NCBI GenBank assembly: GCA_964369465.1
Contig: CAYJEX010000003.1
Coordinates: 26,341 to 90,340 of the forward strand
Origin: CAYJHC01 sp964369465
Lineage (GTDB): Bacteria; Bacillota; Clostridia; Peptostreptococcales; Anaerovoracaceae
DNA: 64,000 nucleotides
Direction of reading: 5' to 3'
Numbering within the stretch: the stretch's first letter is position 1; every line of letters begins with the position of its first letter. Positions 27,198 to 36,871 of this stretch are shown here, one piece after another. The translations under genes and the position numbers were made by a program. The notes below the pieces were generated by a model. The model saw nothing but the letters and a program-made list of their open reading frames with translations. It was not told the DNA's origin and did not search any database.

Positions 27198-28613
27198 ATG
27201 TCAGATGCAAAAACTTATGTTGCTAGTTTAATTGAAAAAGCTAGAGTAGCTCAAGCAATAGCAGAAAAATTCACTCAAGAAGATGTTGATAGAATTACAG
27301 GTGCTGTTGCATATGCTTTAACAAAGCCAGAGGTAGCTCTAAAATTTGGTGAGATGCTTGTTGAGGAATCAGGAATGGGAATTCCTGCGCATAAACAAGC
27401 AAAAATGTTCAGTAAAGTAAAAGGTTCTTATGCTCAAATGAGAGATGAAAAATCAGTTGGTCTAGTAGATTTTGATGAAAAGACTGGAGTTGAGAAGTAT
27501 GCTCGTCCTATGGGAGTTATTGGAGCTATCATTCCTGTAACTAATGGAGAAGCAACACCAGTTGTAAAATCTTTAATGGCACTTAAAACTAGAAATGCTG
27601 TAATTTTAGCTCCACACCCTAGAGCTAAAAACACTAATTTAGCAGTAACAGAAGCAATAAGAGAAGTATTAGTTAAAGTTGGTGCCCCTGCTGATCTAGT
27701 TCAATCTGTTGATCCTTCTATGGTTTCTATCGAAACATCAGGTGAAATATTCAAACAAGTTGACTTTATCCTTGCTACAGGTGGAACTCCAATGGTAAGA
27801 CAAGCTTACTCTTCAGGTAACCCTGCTATCGGTGTAGGTACTGGTAATGTTGTAAGTATCGTTGATGGAACAACTAATTTAGATGATGTAGCTGATATGC
27901 TTGTAAGATCTAAAACATTTGACAACGCAACTTCTTGCTCGACAGAAAACAATATCATAGTTTTAGAAGAATGCTATGATGAATTCGTAGCAGCAATGGC
28001 GAAAAAAGGCGCTGTATTATTCAAAGAAGGTTCAGAAGAAAAAGCAAAACTTCTTAAAACATTATGGCCAGAATCACCTGCAAATCATAACTTAAACATT
28101 CAAATCGTTGCACAACCTGCTGCTAAAATAGCTGGATTGGCTGGAATTGATGTACCAGAAGGAACTGTTATGCTTATGGCTGAAGAAAATGAAGGATTTG
28201 GAAATGACTTCCCATTCTCAGGCGAAAAATTATCTCCAGTTTCTGGACTAAGAAAAGCTAAAGACTTTGATGATGCTGTAGAGCAAATGATTAAAACTCT
28301 TGAATATCAAGGTAAAGGACATAGTTGTGGTATTCATACTACAATGAAAGAAAGAGTTGATAGACTAGGCGCTGAAGTTCCAGTTTGTAAAGTTTGCTGG
28401 AACCTTCCTCAATCACTATCAAATTCAGGATCTTGGACTTGTGGTTTCCCTATGTCAATGACATTAGGTTGCGGAACTTGGGGACATAACAGCATTTCAC
28501 ACAATGCTACTTGGAAAGATTTATTGAACTTTAATTTTGTTGCTAGACCAATTGCAAATTGGCAACCAACAGATGAAGAATTATTTGCAAGCGTAGATAA
28601 ATCAAATCTATAA
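27198..28613 (+). CDS. CoA-acylating aldehyde dehydrogenase (succinate-semialdehyde or sulfoacetaldehyde type)
   Basis: A 471-aa ALDH-superfamily protein with the acylating-type catalytic Cys at 247 in TFDNATSCSTENN, and IGVGTGNVVSIVD before it. Such enzymes oxidise an aldehyde to its CoA thioester, or run in reverse. Relatives include SucD (succinyl-CoA/succinate semialdehyde) and SauS (sulfoacetaldehyde). With a class III aminotransferase next and a 4-hydroxybutyrate pathway in the same window, SucD-like activity fits best, but a taurine route cannot be excluded. C-ending codons (TTC, AAC, ATC) are frequent, suggesting high expression. Confidence 0.8.
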   Translation: MSDAKTYVASLIEKARVAQAIAEKFTQEDVDRITGAVAYALTKPEVALKFGEMLVEESGMGIPAHKQAKMFSKVKGSYAQMRDEKSVGLVDFDEKTGVEKYARPMGVIGAIIPVTNGEATPVVKSLMALKTRNAVILAPHPRAKNTNLAVTEAIREVLVKVGAPADLVQSVDPSMVSIETSGEIFKQVDFILATGGTPMVRQAYSSGNPAIGVGTGNVVSIVDGTTNLDDVADMLVRSKTFDNATSCSTENNIIVLEECYDEFVAAMAKKGAVLFKEGSEEKAKLLKTLWPESPANHNLNIQIVAQPAAKIAGLAGIDVPEGTVMLMAEENEGFGNDFPFSGEKLSPVSGLRKAKDFDDAVEQMIKTLEYQGKGHSCGIHTTMKERVDRLGAEVPVCKVCWNLPQSLSNSGSWTCGFPMSMTLGCGTWGHNSISHNATWKDLLNFNFVARPIANWQPTDEELFASVDKSNL

Positions 28614-28627
28614 TTTATGGTAGTTTT

Positions 28628-28651
28628 GAAAAGGGCAATACTGCCCTTTTC
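28628..28651 (+). terminator. Intercistronic hairpin, possible attenuator
   Basis: A 10-bp stem with AAAAGGGCA/TGCCCTTTT arms (28628-28637 with 28642-28651) and a 4-nt loop, followed by CATT. It lies between the aldehyde dehydrogenase and aminotransferase genes and would lower or separate expression of the second. Confidence 0.65.
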
Positions 28652-28688
28652 ATTAAGAAAATAATATCAAAAAATAAGGAGGCATTAA

Positions 28689-30011
28689 ATGTCAAGTATT
28701 AAAGAAAAAAGTTTAAAGTACAATCTTCATTCATGGAGTGCACAAGGTGCTTTAAATCCTAAAACTATTGTAGACGCAGAAGGTCTATATTTCTATGATG
28801 ATGCTGGCAACAAATATGCAGATATGTCTGCACAACTTGTTAACTCAAACCTTGGACATAAAAACCAAGCTATCATCAAAGCGATTAAAGATCAAGCTGA
28901 TAAAATGGCTTTTATGGGACCTGGATTTGCTGTTGACGTTCGTTCTGAAGCTGCAGAAGCAATTTCAGTAATGTCAGGAATGGAAGGATCAAAAATATTC
29001 TTCACAAATGCTGGTGCAGAAGCTAACGAAAACGCACTAAAAATGGTAAGAGCTTACACTGGAAGAAATAAAATTTTCTCAGCTTATAAATCATACCACG
29101 GTGCATCTGCAGGTGCTGGAATGCTTACAGGCGATCCAAGACATTTTGCAAATGAGCCAGGCCCTGCTGGATTCATTAAATTTGACTTCCCGTATGAATA
29201 CAGAGCTCCTAAAGCTTGTAAATTCAATAGCGAAGAAGAAGTTACTGCATTTTATCTAGAGTTATTAGATAATCAATTCCAATATGAAGGCCCTCAAAAT
29301 ATCGCTGCAATTTGGCTTGAAACAGTTGTTGGTTCAAATGGAATTCTTATTCCTCCTAAAGGATATATGGAAGGCGTTAGAGCATTATGCGACAAATATG
29401 GAATCATGATGGTTTGCGACGAAGTTATGGCTGGATTCTACAGAACTGGTACACCTTTCGCTTACATGAACTTCAATATACAACCAGATTTAGCTATATT
29501 CGCTAAAGGTGCTACTTGTGGATACGTTCCACTAGGTGGTGTTGTAGTTAGCAAAAAAATTGCTGATTTCTTTGATAAAAATAAAATGTTCTGTGGCTTA
29601 ACATATAACGCTCACATTCTTGGTTGTGCAACTGCAATAGGAACAATCAACGAGTACAAAAGACTTAACATCGAAGAAAATGTTGCAAAACAAGGAAAAG
29701 TTCTAGCAGATACATTAGATAGTTTCGTTGATAAATACAAATGTGTTGGTCAAGTAAGACATATCGGACTATTCTCTTGCGTAGAATTAGTTAAAGACAA
29801 AGAAACTAGAGAGCCTATCGTTCCTTATGGAAAAGACCCTGAGGGTATGATTCCTAAAATTGTTGGAATGTTAGTTCAAAGAGGATTCTGGACTTACATG
29901 ATGGAAAACTGTTTAACAGTTGCTCCTCCACTAACAATAACTGAAGAAGAATTAAGAGAAAACTTAGCTATTTTAGACGAAGTTTTAGCAGAAGTTGACA
30001 AATTGATTTAA
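28689..30011 (+). CDS. Class III aminotransferase (4-aminobutyrate, taurine or similar omega-amino donor)
   Basis: A 440-aa PLP enzyme of the omega-aminotransferase group. It has an N-terminal HSWSAQGALNP, the cofactor motif FFTNAGAEANENALK, the Asp of VCDEVMAGFYRTG and the PLP lysine K273 in IFAKGATCGYVPLGG. The WSAQG start is shared with taurine-pyruvate-like enzymes, so substrate choice is open. Given the 4-hydroxybutyrate dehydrogenase, CoA transferase and dehydratase at 38-43 kb, GABA to succinate semialdehyde is an attractive role. AAGGAGG lies before the ATG. Confidence 0.82.
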   Translation: MSSIKEKSLKYNLHSWSAQGALNPKTIVDAEGLYFYDDAGNKYADMSAQLVNSNLGHKNQAIIKAIKDQADKMAFMGPGFAVDVRSEAAEAISVMSGMEGSKIFFTNAGAEANENALKMVRAYTGRNKIFSAYKSYHGASAGAGMLTGDPRHFANEPGPAGFIKFDFPYEYRAPKACKFNSEEEVTAFYLELLDNQFQYEGPQNIAAIWLETVVGSNGILIPPKGYMEGVRALCDKYGIMMVCDEVMAGFYRTGTPFAYMNFNIQPDLAIFAKGATCGYVPLGGVVVSKKIADFFDKNKMFCGLTYNAHILGCATAIGTINEYKRLNIEENVAKQGKVLADTLDSFVDKYKCVGQVRHIGLFSCVELVKDKETREPIVPYGKDPEGMIPKIVGMLVQRGFWTYMMENCLTVAPPLTITEEELRENLAILDEVLAEVDKLI

Positions 30012-30074
30012 TTCAGTAAAACAAAAAAAGGCTCTATGTCAAATGTTGAAATAGAGAAAAAAACATTAAAATAA

Positions 30075-30112
30075 AAAAGATAGGTTATATCATAATGTAT
30101 AACCTATCTTTT
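30075..30112 (+). terminator. Strong bidirectional terminator
   Basis: A perfect 15-bp inverted repeat (30075-30089 with 30098-30112) with an 8-nt loop and A/T runs at both ends. It lies between the convergent aminotransferase (+) and DHH gene (-). Confidence 0.85.
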
Positions 30113-30239
30113 ATATTTGTACTTGAATTTTTTTTTGCAAATCAATTTCCCGTAATCAAATTTAGTTTTCATGTATAACAATTTATTATAATTGTCGAAA
30201 TGTTAAATATAATACTTTATTTTACATTTTAGGCTACTT

Positions 30240-31151
30240 CTACCCTGCAACTATTTCTTTTAATAGCTTTGGCAATTCTACCTCCATATTGTCTTCAGAA
30301 AATTGACAAGTTCCTACTGCTTTATGGCCTCCACCGCCATATTTAAGCATCAACTTACCCACATTTAATTCTGAAGATTTATTTATAACTGAGTATCCAA
30401 CGGCGCAGCTGCAACCATTTCCTCCTCGCCCACTTACAATCCAAGCCGAAATGTTTTGTTCAGGATATAGGCTATATATCAAAAATCGATTTCCCGTATA
30501 TATAGGATCCACTCCACGCAAATCACTAATTATTACATTCCCATCTACTTTGGTATATTTCTTTACCATTTCAACAAACTTATCATTTTGTTCCCAATAT
30601 ACCTCTATACGTTCTTTTACGTCAGGAAGGTTTAGAATATCTTCAATTTTCATTGTCATACAACAATCAATTAGTTTTTCCATTAAAACATAATTTGATA
30701 TCGTAAATTGTCTCCATCTTCCTAATCCTGTTCTAGGGTCCATAAGAAATCCTAGCAGAATCCATCCATCAGGATTTTTAACTTCCTCTATAGTAAGATT
30801 CGCAGAGTCAACTTTATCTACCCCTTCCATCATCTTTTCTAGTCCTGGAAACGTTTCTGCTCCTCCATAGTATTCATAAATAATCCTAGCACAAGAAGGA
30901 GCTATTCTACTCTCCCCTTTATACTTCCCTTCTAATTCAATTCTTTCATGTTCACTAGAATGATGATCAAACCAAAGTCCGCAACCAGGGACGTAAGGTA
31001 CATTTGCCAAACAATCATTAGGGCCAACTTCTACTAACCCATCTTGTAAATCTTTTGGGTGAGCAAAAGTCCAAGTGTCAATAATACCTGCTTTCTTCAG
31101 CAATGCTGCACAAGCTAATCCGTCAAAATCAGAGCGTGTAACTAAATTCAT
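30240..31151 (-). CDS. DHH-family phosphoesterase
   Basis: A 303-aa protein with the DHH metal-binding motifs RSDFDGLAC (residues 6-14) and WFDHHSSEH near 65, a further Asp in GVDKVDSAN, and a C-terminal DHHA1-like GGGGHKAVGTC. The family includes nanoRNases, oligonucleotide and cyclic-dinucleotide phosphodiesterases, and pyrophosphatases. Given two large c-di-GMP proteins nearby, a pGpG or nanoRNA substrate is possible but not shown. It stands alone, divergent from typA. Confidence 0.8.
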   Translation of the reverse strand: MNLVTRSDFDGLACAALLKKAGIIDTWTFAHPKDLQDGLVEVGPNDCLANVPYVPGCGLWFDHHSSEHERIELEGKYKGESRIAPSCARIIYEYYGGAETFPGLEKMMEGVDKVDSANLTIEEVKNPDGWILLGFLMDPRTGLGRWRQFTISNYVLMEKLIDCCMTMKIEDILNLPDVKERIEVYWEQNDKFVEMVKKYTKVDGNVIISDLRGVDPIYTGNRFLIYSLYPEQNISAWIVSGRGGNGCSCAVGYSVINKSSELNVGKLMLKYGGGGHKAVGTCQFSEDNMEVELPKLLKEIVAG

Positions 31152-31283
31152 CTTTCTCCTCCCTTTATATATCGTACATTTATATTTTTAATTACGTAGC
31201 ACCCCTTAGGGATACTCTATTATCTACTTCAAACATTAATATATTTCAATTATATCATATTTCTTATTCTCTATAAACTTTTT

Positions 31284-31311
31284 TTGAATATCATTCAAAA
31301 TATGTTATAAT
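31284..31311 (+). promoter_or_regulatory. SigA-type promoter of typA
   Basis: TTGAAT (31284-31289), a 16-bp spacer and perfect TATAAT (31306-31311), 39 bp before the typA start. Confidence 0.7.
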
Positions 31312-31350
31312 AATGACTTGTGAGAGAAAATAATTTTAATGTGAGGTAGT

Positions 31351-33225
31351 ATGAATAAAAAAGACAGAATAATAAATATTGCAGTTATTGCACACGTTGA
31401 TGCTGGCAAATCTACACTTGTAGATGCTTTTCTAAATCAAAGTGGTGTATTTAGAGCAAATGAAGAAATAGTAAATTGTATTATGGATAGTGATGATATT
31501 GAAAGAGAACGTGGAATAACTATATATTCTAAAAACTGCTCCGTAATGTACAATGATGTAAAAATCAACATTGTAGATACACCAGGACATGCCGATTTTT
31601 CATCTGAAGTTGAAAGAATCATGAAAACAGTAGATACTGTTATTCTTCTTGTAGACTCTAGTGAAGGCCCAATGCCACAAACTAGATTCGTACTAAATAA
31701 ATCATTAGAAGCAGGCTTAAACCCTATCCTTTTGATCAATAAAATAGATAAAAAAGATTCTAGAGTTGATGAAGTTGTTGATGAAGTATATGAACTATTT
31801 ATGGACTTAGAGGCAAATGACAAACAGTTAGACTTCCCTATTCTTTACGGTATAGCTAGGCAAGGTGTTGTTGTGTACAGTCCAAATGACGTTGACAACA
31901 TACATGTACTTAATGATAATGAAACAAAAGTTGAAAAATCACCTAAAGGAGAGCAAGGTAAAAATATTATTCCTTTATTTGAAACCATTATAAAACATGT
32001 TCCAGAGTATCCTGACTATGATAACGAGCCTTTACAATTACAGGTCTCTACACTAGGCTATGATGACTATATAGGAAGACTGGGAATCGGACGAATTACA
32101 AAAGGAACCTTGAAGGAAAATTCAATACTTTCTGTCGTTAAAGCTGACGGAAGTGTTGATAAGAAAAAAATCAACCAAATTTTTACTTATCAAGGTCTAA
32201 AAAGAATTAATGTTTCTGAAGCTAAAAGCGGAGATATAGTTGTTGTTTCAGGAATAAGTGACATTTCAATAGGAGAAACCATATGTGATTTAAATAATCC
32301 TATCCAAATGGAATCAATACATATTGATCCCCCTACTATTTCAATGAATTTCATTGTAAATAAATCTCCTTTTGCAGGATTGATTGGAAAGTATGTAACA
32401 TCTAGACATATTAAAGACCGTTTAACAAAAGAGTTAGAAGTTAATGTTGGTTTAGTCGTAGAAGCAACAGATTCTACGGATATATTCAAAATATCTGGCA
32501 GAGGAGAATTGCATATTTCTATTTTAATTGAAAATATGCGTCGCGAAGGTTATGAACTTGCAGTTTCAAAACCAGAAGTCATTTTTAAAAAAGATGAAAA
32601 TGGAAAAAAACTCGAGCCTATCGAAGAAGTTGTCATTACTGTTCCTGATGAATATTCTGGAAATGTGATCTCAAAATTAAATACTAGAAAAGGAATATTA
32701 ACGGAAATGTCAGGAGAAAATGGATATTCAAAAATTGTTTTCAAAGCACCTACAAGAGGTTTATTAGGTTATAGAAGCGAATTCATAAATGATACTAGAG
32801 GTGAAGGAAACATGGTTCGTAGATTTTCTTCATTTGAAGAATATAAAGGGGATATCCCTCAAAGATTAAATGGCGTTGCAATCTCTGGAGACAATGGTGT
32901 TTCTACCCCATATGCACTATTCAACATTCAAGAAAGAGTTCAAATGTTTATAGAACCTGGAACTAAAGTTTATGAAGGAATGATTATTGGAATGAATAGC
33001 CGTAATGAAGATATGACAGTTAATCCTTGTAAAGCAAAAAAAGCTACTAACATGCGTGCTTCTGGAAATGACGAAGGAATTAAGCTTTCTCCTGCAAGAA
33101 GATTTACACTAGAAGAAGCATTAGAATATATTAACTCCGATGAACTTGTAGAAGTAGTTCCTAATGATATTAGGCTAAGAAAAAAACATCTTTCTGAAGT
33201 TGATAGAAGAAGAGCAAATAGATAA
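31351..33225 (+). CDS. typA: Translational GTPase TypA/BipA
   Basis: A 624-aa ribosome-associated GTPase involved in 50S assembly and stress adaptation. The G domain has AHVDAGKSTLVDAFLNQSG, RERGITI, DTPGHADFSSEVER and NKIDKKDSR. EF-G-like domains III and V follow, with the family-specific C-terminal region (TPYALFNIQERVQMFIEPGTKVYEGM in parts). Length is typical. GTGAGGTAG precedes the ATG. Confidence 0.96.
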   Translation: MNKKDRIINIAVIAHVDAGKSTLVDAFLNQSGVFRANEEIVNCIMDSDDIERERGITIYSKNCSVMYNDVKINIVDTPGHADFSSEVERIMKTVDTVILLVDSSEGPMPQTRFVLNKSLEAGLNPILLINKIDKKDSRVDEVVDEVYELFMDLEANDKQLDFPILYGIARQGVVVYSPNDVDNIHVLNDNETKVEKSPKGEQGKNIIPLFETIIKHVPEYPDYDNEPLQLQVSTLGYDDYIGRLGIGRITKGTLKENSILSVVKADGSVDKKKINQIFTYQGLKRINVSEAKSGDIVVVSGISDISIGETICDLNNPIQMESIHIDPPTISMNFIVNKSPFAGLIGKYVTSRHIKDRLTKELEVNVGLVVEATDSTDIFKISGRGELHISILIENMRREGYELAVSKPEVIFKKDENGKKLEPIEEVVITVPDEYSGNVISKLNTRKGILTEMSGENGYSKIVFKAPTRGLLGYRSEFINDTRGEGNMVRRFSSFEEYKGDIPQRLNGVAISGDNGVSTPYALFNIQERVQMFIEPGTKVYEGMIIGMNSRNEDMTVNPCKAKKATNMRASGNDEGIKLSPARRFTLEEALEYINSDELVEVVPNDIRLRKKHLSEVDRRRANR

Positions 33226-33259
33226 ATATCCATTTGTCTTAATAATTTAGAGATATCAT

Positions 33260-33826
33260 ATGAAAAAAAATACCATTCTAAATAAACAAGAGTTAAGAAA
33301 ATCTGTTTTAGAAACAAGAACAAATTTTGAAGATAATTATGTTCATAATATTTCTTCGCGAATAATATCAGAAGTTCTATTATCTGAAGAGTATAAAACT
33401 GCAAAAACAATTTTTTGTTATGTTTCTTTTGATAAAGAAGTTTCAACACATAGTCTAATAGAAACTATGATCCAACACAACAAAAATGTTTGTGTTCCTT
33501 TATGTACAGATAATGGGAAAATGGTACCAATAAAAATCCAATCTATGGAAGACCTTACTATCAATTCTTTTGGAATAATGGAACCAAATACAACTTCTCA
33601 GCTTGTTTCACATGACAAAATTGATTTAGTAATTGTTCCTTGTATTTGTGCCAACGTTGATGGTTTTCGTATTGGATATGGTGGTGGATATTATGACAGG
33701 TTTTTACAAGAATATCTTGAATTTAATCAATTATCTAAAGCATTATTGTTATGTTATCCTGACTTCTTATTTGATATAGTTCCTCACGAAGAGCATGATA
33801 TACCAATAACAAAAATACTATACTAG
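33260..33826 (+). CDS. 5-formyltetrahydrofolate cyclo-ligase
   Basis: A 188-aa enzyme of folate metabolism that converts 5-formyl-THF to 5,10-methenyl-THF using ATP. It has the N-terminal KQELRKSVLETR, KTIFCYVSFDKEVST, and the ATP-binding IGYGGGYYDRFLQEY. It lies 34 bp after typA on the same strand with only a weak ribosome binding site (TAGAGAT). Confidence 0.93.
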   Translation: MKKNTILNKQELRKSVLETRTNFEDNYVHNISSRIISEVLLSEEYKTAKTIFCYVSFDKEVSTHSLIETMIQHNKNVCVPLCTDNGKMVPIKIQSMEDLTINSFGIMEPNTTSQLVSHDKIDLVIVPCICANVDGFRIGYGGGYYDRFLQEYLEFNQLSKALLLCYPDFLFDIVPHEEHDIPITKILY

Positions 33827-33847
33827 ATTACTTAGTATAGTATTTTT
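33811..33847 (+). terminator. Bidirectional terminator at the end of the cyclo-ligase gene
   Basis: A perfect 15-bp inverted repeat (33811-33825 with 33833-33847) with a 7-nt loop. The arms begin AAAAA and end TTTTT. It overlaps the last codons and stop of the cyclo-ligase gene and faces the convergent VWA gene. Confidence 0.85.
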
Positions 33848-33863
33848 GTTACAAATAATATAT

Positions 33864-35057
33864 TTATCTTACCAATAGTTTTTTTATTCCATTATCAAGC
33901 CCTTGTAATGTAAGCGGATACATATCAAATATTTTTCTAATTTCACTTATTGTATACGCCCCATACGCTCTTTCCCAATGTTCTTCAATAATTGGGTTCA
34001 GCCATATCTTTTTCTTGTATTTACGCTCAAACTTAGCAAGCCATTCCATTCCTATTTCTTCATTATATAAGCCGATTACAGAATTTCCACCTTTTCTAAA
34101 TAGTTCGGATGGAGCCATAGATGCGTCCCCAACAAAAATTACTTTGTATTCACTATCTAAGTTGTTCAAAATCCATTTTGTGTCAATCCAGTCCCCTTTT
34201 TTGCAATATGGAGTTGTATATAATTTGTCATATATACAGTTATGAAAATAATACACTTTCAAATCTTTAAAATGTGAAGACTTATTAACTGCTTGAAATA
34301 ATGTGTTGCACAATCTACTAAATCTAAGCATAGACCCATCTGAATCAATTAATAATAATAATTTAATTGTATTCTTTCTTGGCTTATCAAATACAATTTT
34401 TAAATTTCCTCCATTATTAGAAGTTTCTTTTATTGTGTTATCAATATCAAGTTCAGTTTTATCAGTATCTACTCTAGAAGAATATTGTTTTAGTTTTCTA
34501 AATGCCATTTGGAATTGCCTTAAGTCAAGGACATCATCTTCTCTAAAGTCCTTAAAATGCCTCTCTCCTGCGATTTGAACAGCTGACATATGTTTGCCTA
34601 TGCCACCTACTCTTATCCCTTGATTATTGTATCCACCATGCCCCATTTTTGATGTTCCACCAGTTCCAATCCAATAATTACCTCCATCATGTTTTTCTTT
34701 TTGTTCTTTTTTCCTTTCTTCAAACATTTTAAGAAGTTCTTCTAGTTCCATTTTAATTTCATTATGTGTTTTTTCTTCAAATTCATCTCTAGTACGAGTA
34801 TCCTTATTTAACCATTCCCAAAATTCCTTTGGCAAATCTTCTGGGATTTCTATACCATAAAAATATTCTGCAAAGACAGCGTCAAATTTATCATAATCTG
34901 ATTCGTGGATAATTAATACACTTCTGCATAGATTATAAAATCCTAATAGTGACGAATTTGCACAATCTTTATCTAGTGCTTCAATAAGAATAATCCATTC
35001 ATTTATTGACACCTTCAATCCTCTTGCCCTAAGCAAGTAAAAAAATTCTAAAAACAT
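33864..35057 (-). CDS. VWA-domain (CoxE-like) protein
   Basis: A 397-aa protein. The N-terminal part is CoxE-like (FLEFFYLLRARGLKVSINEWI), the middle is charged (KKEQKEKHDGGNY), and a von Willebrand A domain starts near 228 with LLLIDSDGSMLRF. The metal site reads DxDGS instead of the common DxSxS. Such proteins act with MoxR AAA ATPases as chaperones that activate metal cofactors or complexes. The MoxR gene is 6 bp upstream. The target is not evident. Confidence 0.85.
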   Translation of the reverse strand: MFLEFFYLLRARGLKVSINEWIILIEALDKDCANSSLLGFYNLCRSVLIIHESDYDKFDAVFAEYFYGIEIPEDLPKEFWEWLNKDTRTRDEFEEKTHNEIKMELEELLKMFEERKKEQKEKHDGGNYWIGTGGTSKMGHGGYNNQGIRVGGIGKHMSAVQIAGERHFKDFREDDVLDLRQFQMAFRKLKQYSSRVDTDKTELDIDNTIKETSNNGGNLKIVFDKPRKNTIKLLLLIDSDGSMLRFSRLCNTLFQAVNKSSHFKDLKVYYFHNCIYDKLYTTPYCKKGDWIDTKWILNNLDSEYKVIFVGDASMAPSELFRKGGNSVIGLYNEEIGMEWLAKFERKYKKKIWLNPIIEEHWERAYGAYTISEIRKIFDMYPLTLQGLDNGIKKLLVR

Positions 35058-35063
35058 TTTCTA

Positions 35064-35912
35064 TTACCATTTTCTTAAAGAATATCCTTTTTCATTTATA
35101 TCATTCAAGATATCTAAGTCTTGATTTTTTTTAAGCAAAACTCCAACAAATGGAACTTGTTTTGATATGTTAGAAATATCTACACCACTAATCATTAACG
35201 CTTGTATCCAATCTAACAACTCAGATGTACTTGGTTTTTTTTGTATATCATCCATTTCCCTAATCTTATAAAAAGCTTCTAACGCACTATTACATAATTT
35301 TTCTTCTATATTTTCAAAGTGAACATCGATTATTTCTCGCATTTTTTCTTTTGTAGGAAATTCAATATAATGAAATATGCATCTTCTTAAAAATGCATCC
35401 GGGAGTTCTTTTTCTGCATTTGATGTAATAATTACAATAGGCCTATGTTTCGTTTTAATTGTTTCTTTAGTTTCATTAATATAAAACTCCATCTTATCAA
35501 GTTCCCACAAAAGATCGTTTGGGAATTCTAAATCAGCTTTATCAATTTCATCAATCAACAAAACAACCTGTTCTTCCGATGTAAAAGCCTCTCCGAGTTT
35601 TCCTAATTTTATATATTGCTTTATATCCGCTACATTTCCCTCACCAAATTGGCTATCATATAGTCTTTGAACTGTATCATATACATACATTCCCTCATAT
35701 GCTTTTGTAGTTGATTTAATACCCCAAATAATTAATTTTTTGTTTAATGCTTCTGCAATAGCTTCTGCTAGCATAGTCTTACCTGTTCCAGGCTCTCCTT
35801 TTATTAATAATGGTTTTTGAAGCATTATCGATACGTTTACAGATGCCTTTAATGCTTCTGTTACTACATATTTATCACTACCACTAAAACGTTCCATTTT
35901 ATTTTTTCCCAT
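35064..35912 (-). CDS. MoxR-family AAA ATPase
   Basis: A 282-aa AAA+ protein with Walker A GEPGTGKTMLAEAIAE (about 39-54), Walker B VVLLIDEIDKAD, sensor 1 IVITSNAEKELPDAFLRRC and arginine finger candidates in RRC. It is paired with the VWA gene downstream, the standard two-component chaperone arrangement. AGGAGA precedes the ATG. The substrate is unknown; neighbours (lysine exporter, MATE) give no clear clue. Confidence 0.9.
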   Translation of the reverse strand: MGKNKMERFSGSDKYVVTEALKASVNVSIMLQKPLLIKGEPGTGKTMLAEAIAEALNKKLIIWGIKSTTKAYEGMYVYDTVQRLYDSQFGEGNVADIKQYIKLGKLGEAFTSEEQVVLLIDEIDKADLEFPNDLLWELDKMEFYINETKETIKTKHRPIVIITSNAEKELPDAFLRRCIFHYIEFPTKEKMREIIDVHFENIEEKLCNSALEAFYKIREMDDIQKKPSTSELLDWIQALMISGVDISNISKQVPFVGVLLKKNQDLDILNDINEKGYSLRKW

Positions 35913-35945
35913 GTTTTCTCCTAAATCATATAATATATTCTAAAA

Positions 35946-36539
35946 TTAAATATTGATGAAAAACTGAACTAGTATCGGAACTGCTGTAGATAAAACAACT
36001 CCAACTACAAAAGAATATACAGCAATATTTGGGCTAGTACTTTTTTCAATTATTGGCAATGCAACATCCATTGCTGCGGCACCTGGTAAAGCAGTAGTTT
36101 CTACATGCCCTATTTTTTTTGCTACAATTGGCACTAAAATTATTCCTAACACTTCTCTAATAACATTATGCATAAATGAGATTGCACCTAATTCTTCTGA
36201 AACTGACGCAATCATTATTGGTGCCATTGTATACCATCCAAATCCCGATGCAACCATTAGCGATTCCTTTAATGTTATACTAATAAACAATGACGAAATT
36301 GCTACTCCTATTAGCGTACCAATTATTATCACAAAAGGAAAAACCAAAACTCTAATTCCAACTTTTTTAAAATTTGGTACAACTGTGCCTTCAATTCCTA
36401 ATTCAATTCCTACAAGAAGCAGCATTATTGAAAGCCCAATAACCAAAATTGTCTCTGAAATAACAACAAAGCTTTCCGGAATAAAAAAGTATCCCATAAG
36501 AATTCCCAAAGCAACTGATATTATTATATTTTTAGTCAT
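35946..36539 (-). CDS. lysO: LysO-like lysine exporter, C-terminal subunit
   Basis: A 197-aa membrane protein with about six hydrophobic segments and the family motif VASGFGWYTMAPIM, which matches the second half of E. coli LysO (YbjE, DUF340, about 300 aa). LysO exports lysine and toxic analogues. Here the protein is split: the N-terminal part is the preceding 101-aa gene, overlapping by 8 bp. Both parts look intact, so this is a two-subunit form and not a frameshift. Confidence 0.75.
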   Translation of the reverse strand: MTKNIIISVALGILMGYFFIPESFVVISETILVIGLSIMLLLVGIELGIEGTVVPNFKKVGIRVLVFPFVIIIGTLIGVAISSLFISITLKESLMVASGFGWYTMAPIMIASVSEELGAISFMHNVIREVLGIILVPIVAKKIGHVETTALPGAAAMDVALPIIEKSTSPNIAVYSFVVGVVLSTAVPILVQFFINI

Positions 36540-36837
36540 TTGCTTTCTCTCCTTTTTTATTTATTCCTAATATTTTTCTTGTAAAATATACAAAAATTAA
36601 ACTTCCAACAAGTGCAAATACTGCCGTTATTAAACCTGTGATACCTATCGTTCCTAATCCGTTTATAACATCATCGTTCGCACCTAATCGAATTCCCATA
36701 ATTAACAGCAATAAAATTATAATAACTCCTTGTACAGGAGAAATCCACTTGATTCTTTTTCCACCTTTTCTTCTTATTAACATTCCAATAATATATCCTA
36801 TGAAAACAACCGTTAAATACCAAACAAGTAAAAGCAT
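36532..36837 (-). CDS. LysO-like lysine exporter, N-terminal subunit
   Basis: A 101-aa membrane protein with three hydrophobic segments (WYLTVVFIGYIIGML; GVIIILLLLIMGIRLGAN; ALVGSLIFVYF). It corresponds to the N-terminal third of LysO/DUF340. Its end overlaps the start of the larger subunit gene, suggesting coupled translation and a 1:1 complex. Confidence 0.7.
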   Translation of the reverse strand: MLLLVWYLTVVFIGYIIGMLIRRKGGKRIKWISPVQGVIIILLLLIMGIRLGANDDVINGLGTIGITGLITAVFALVGSLIFVYFTRKILGINKKGEKAND

Positions 36838-36871
36838 TTTTCCTCCTAAAATTCACACAAAATAACCGATA

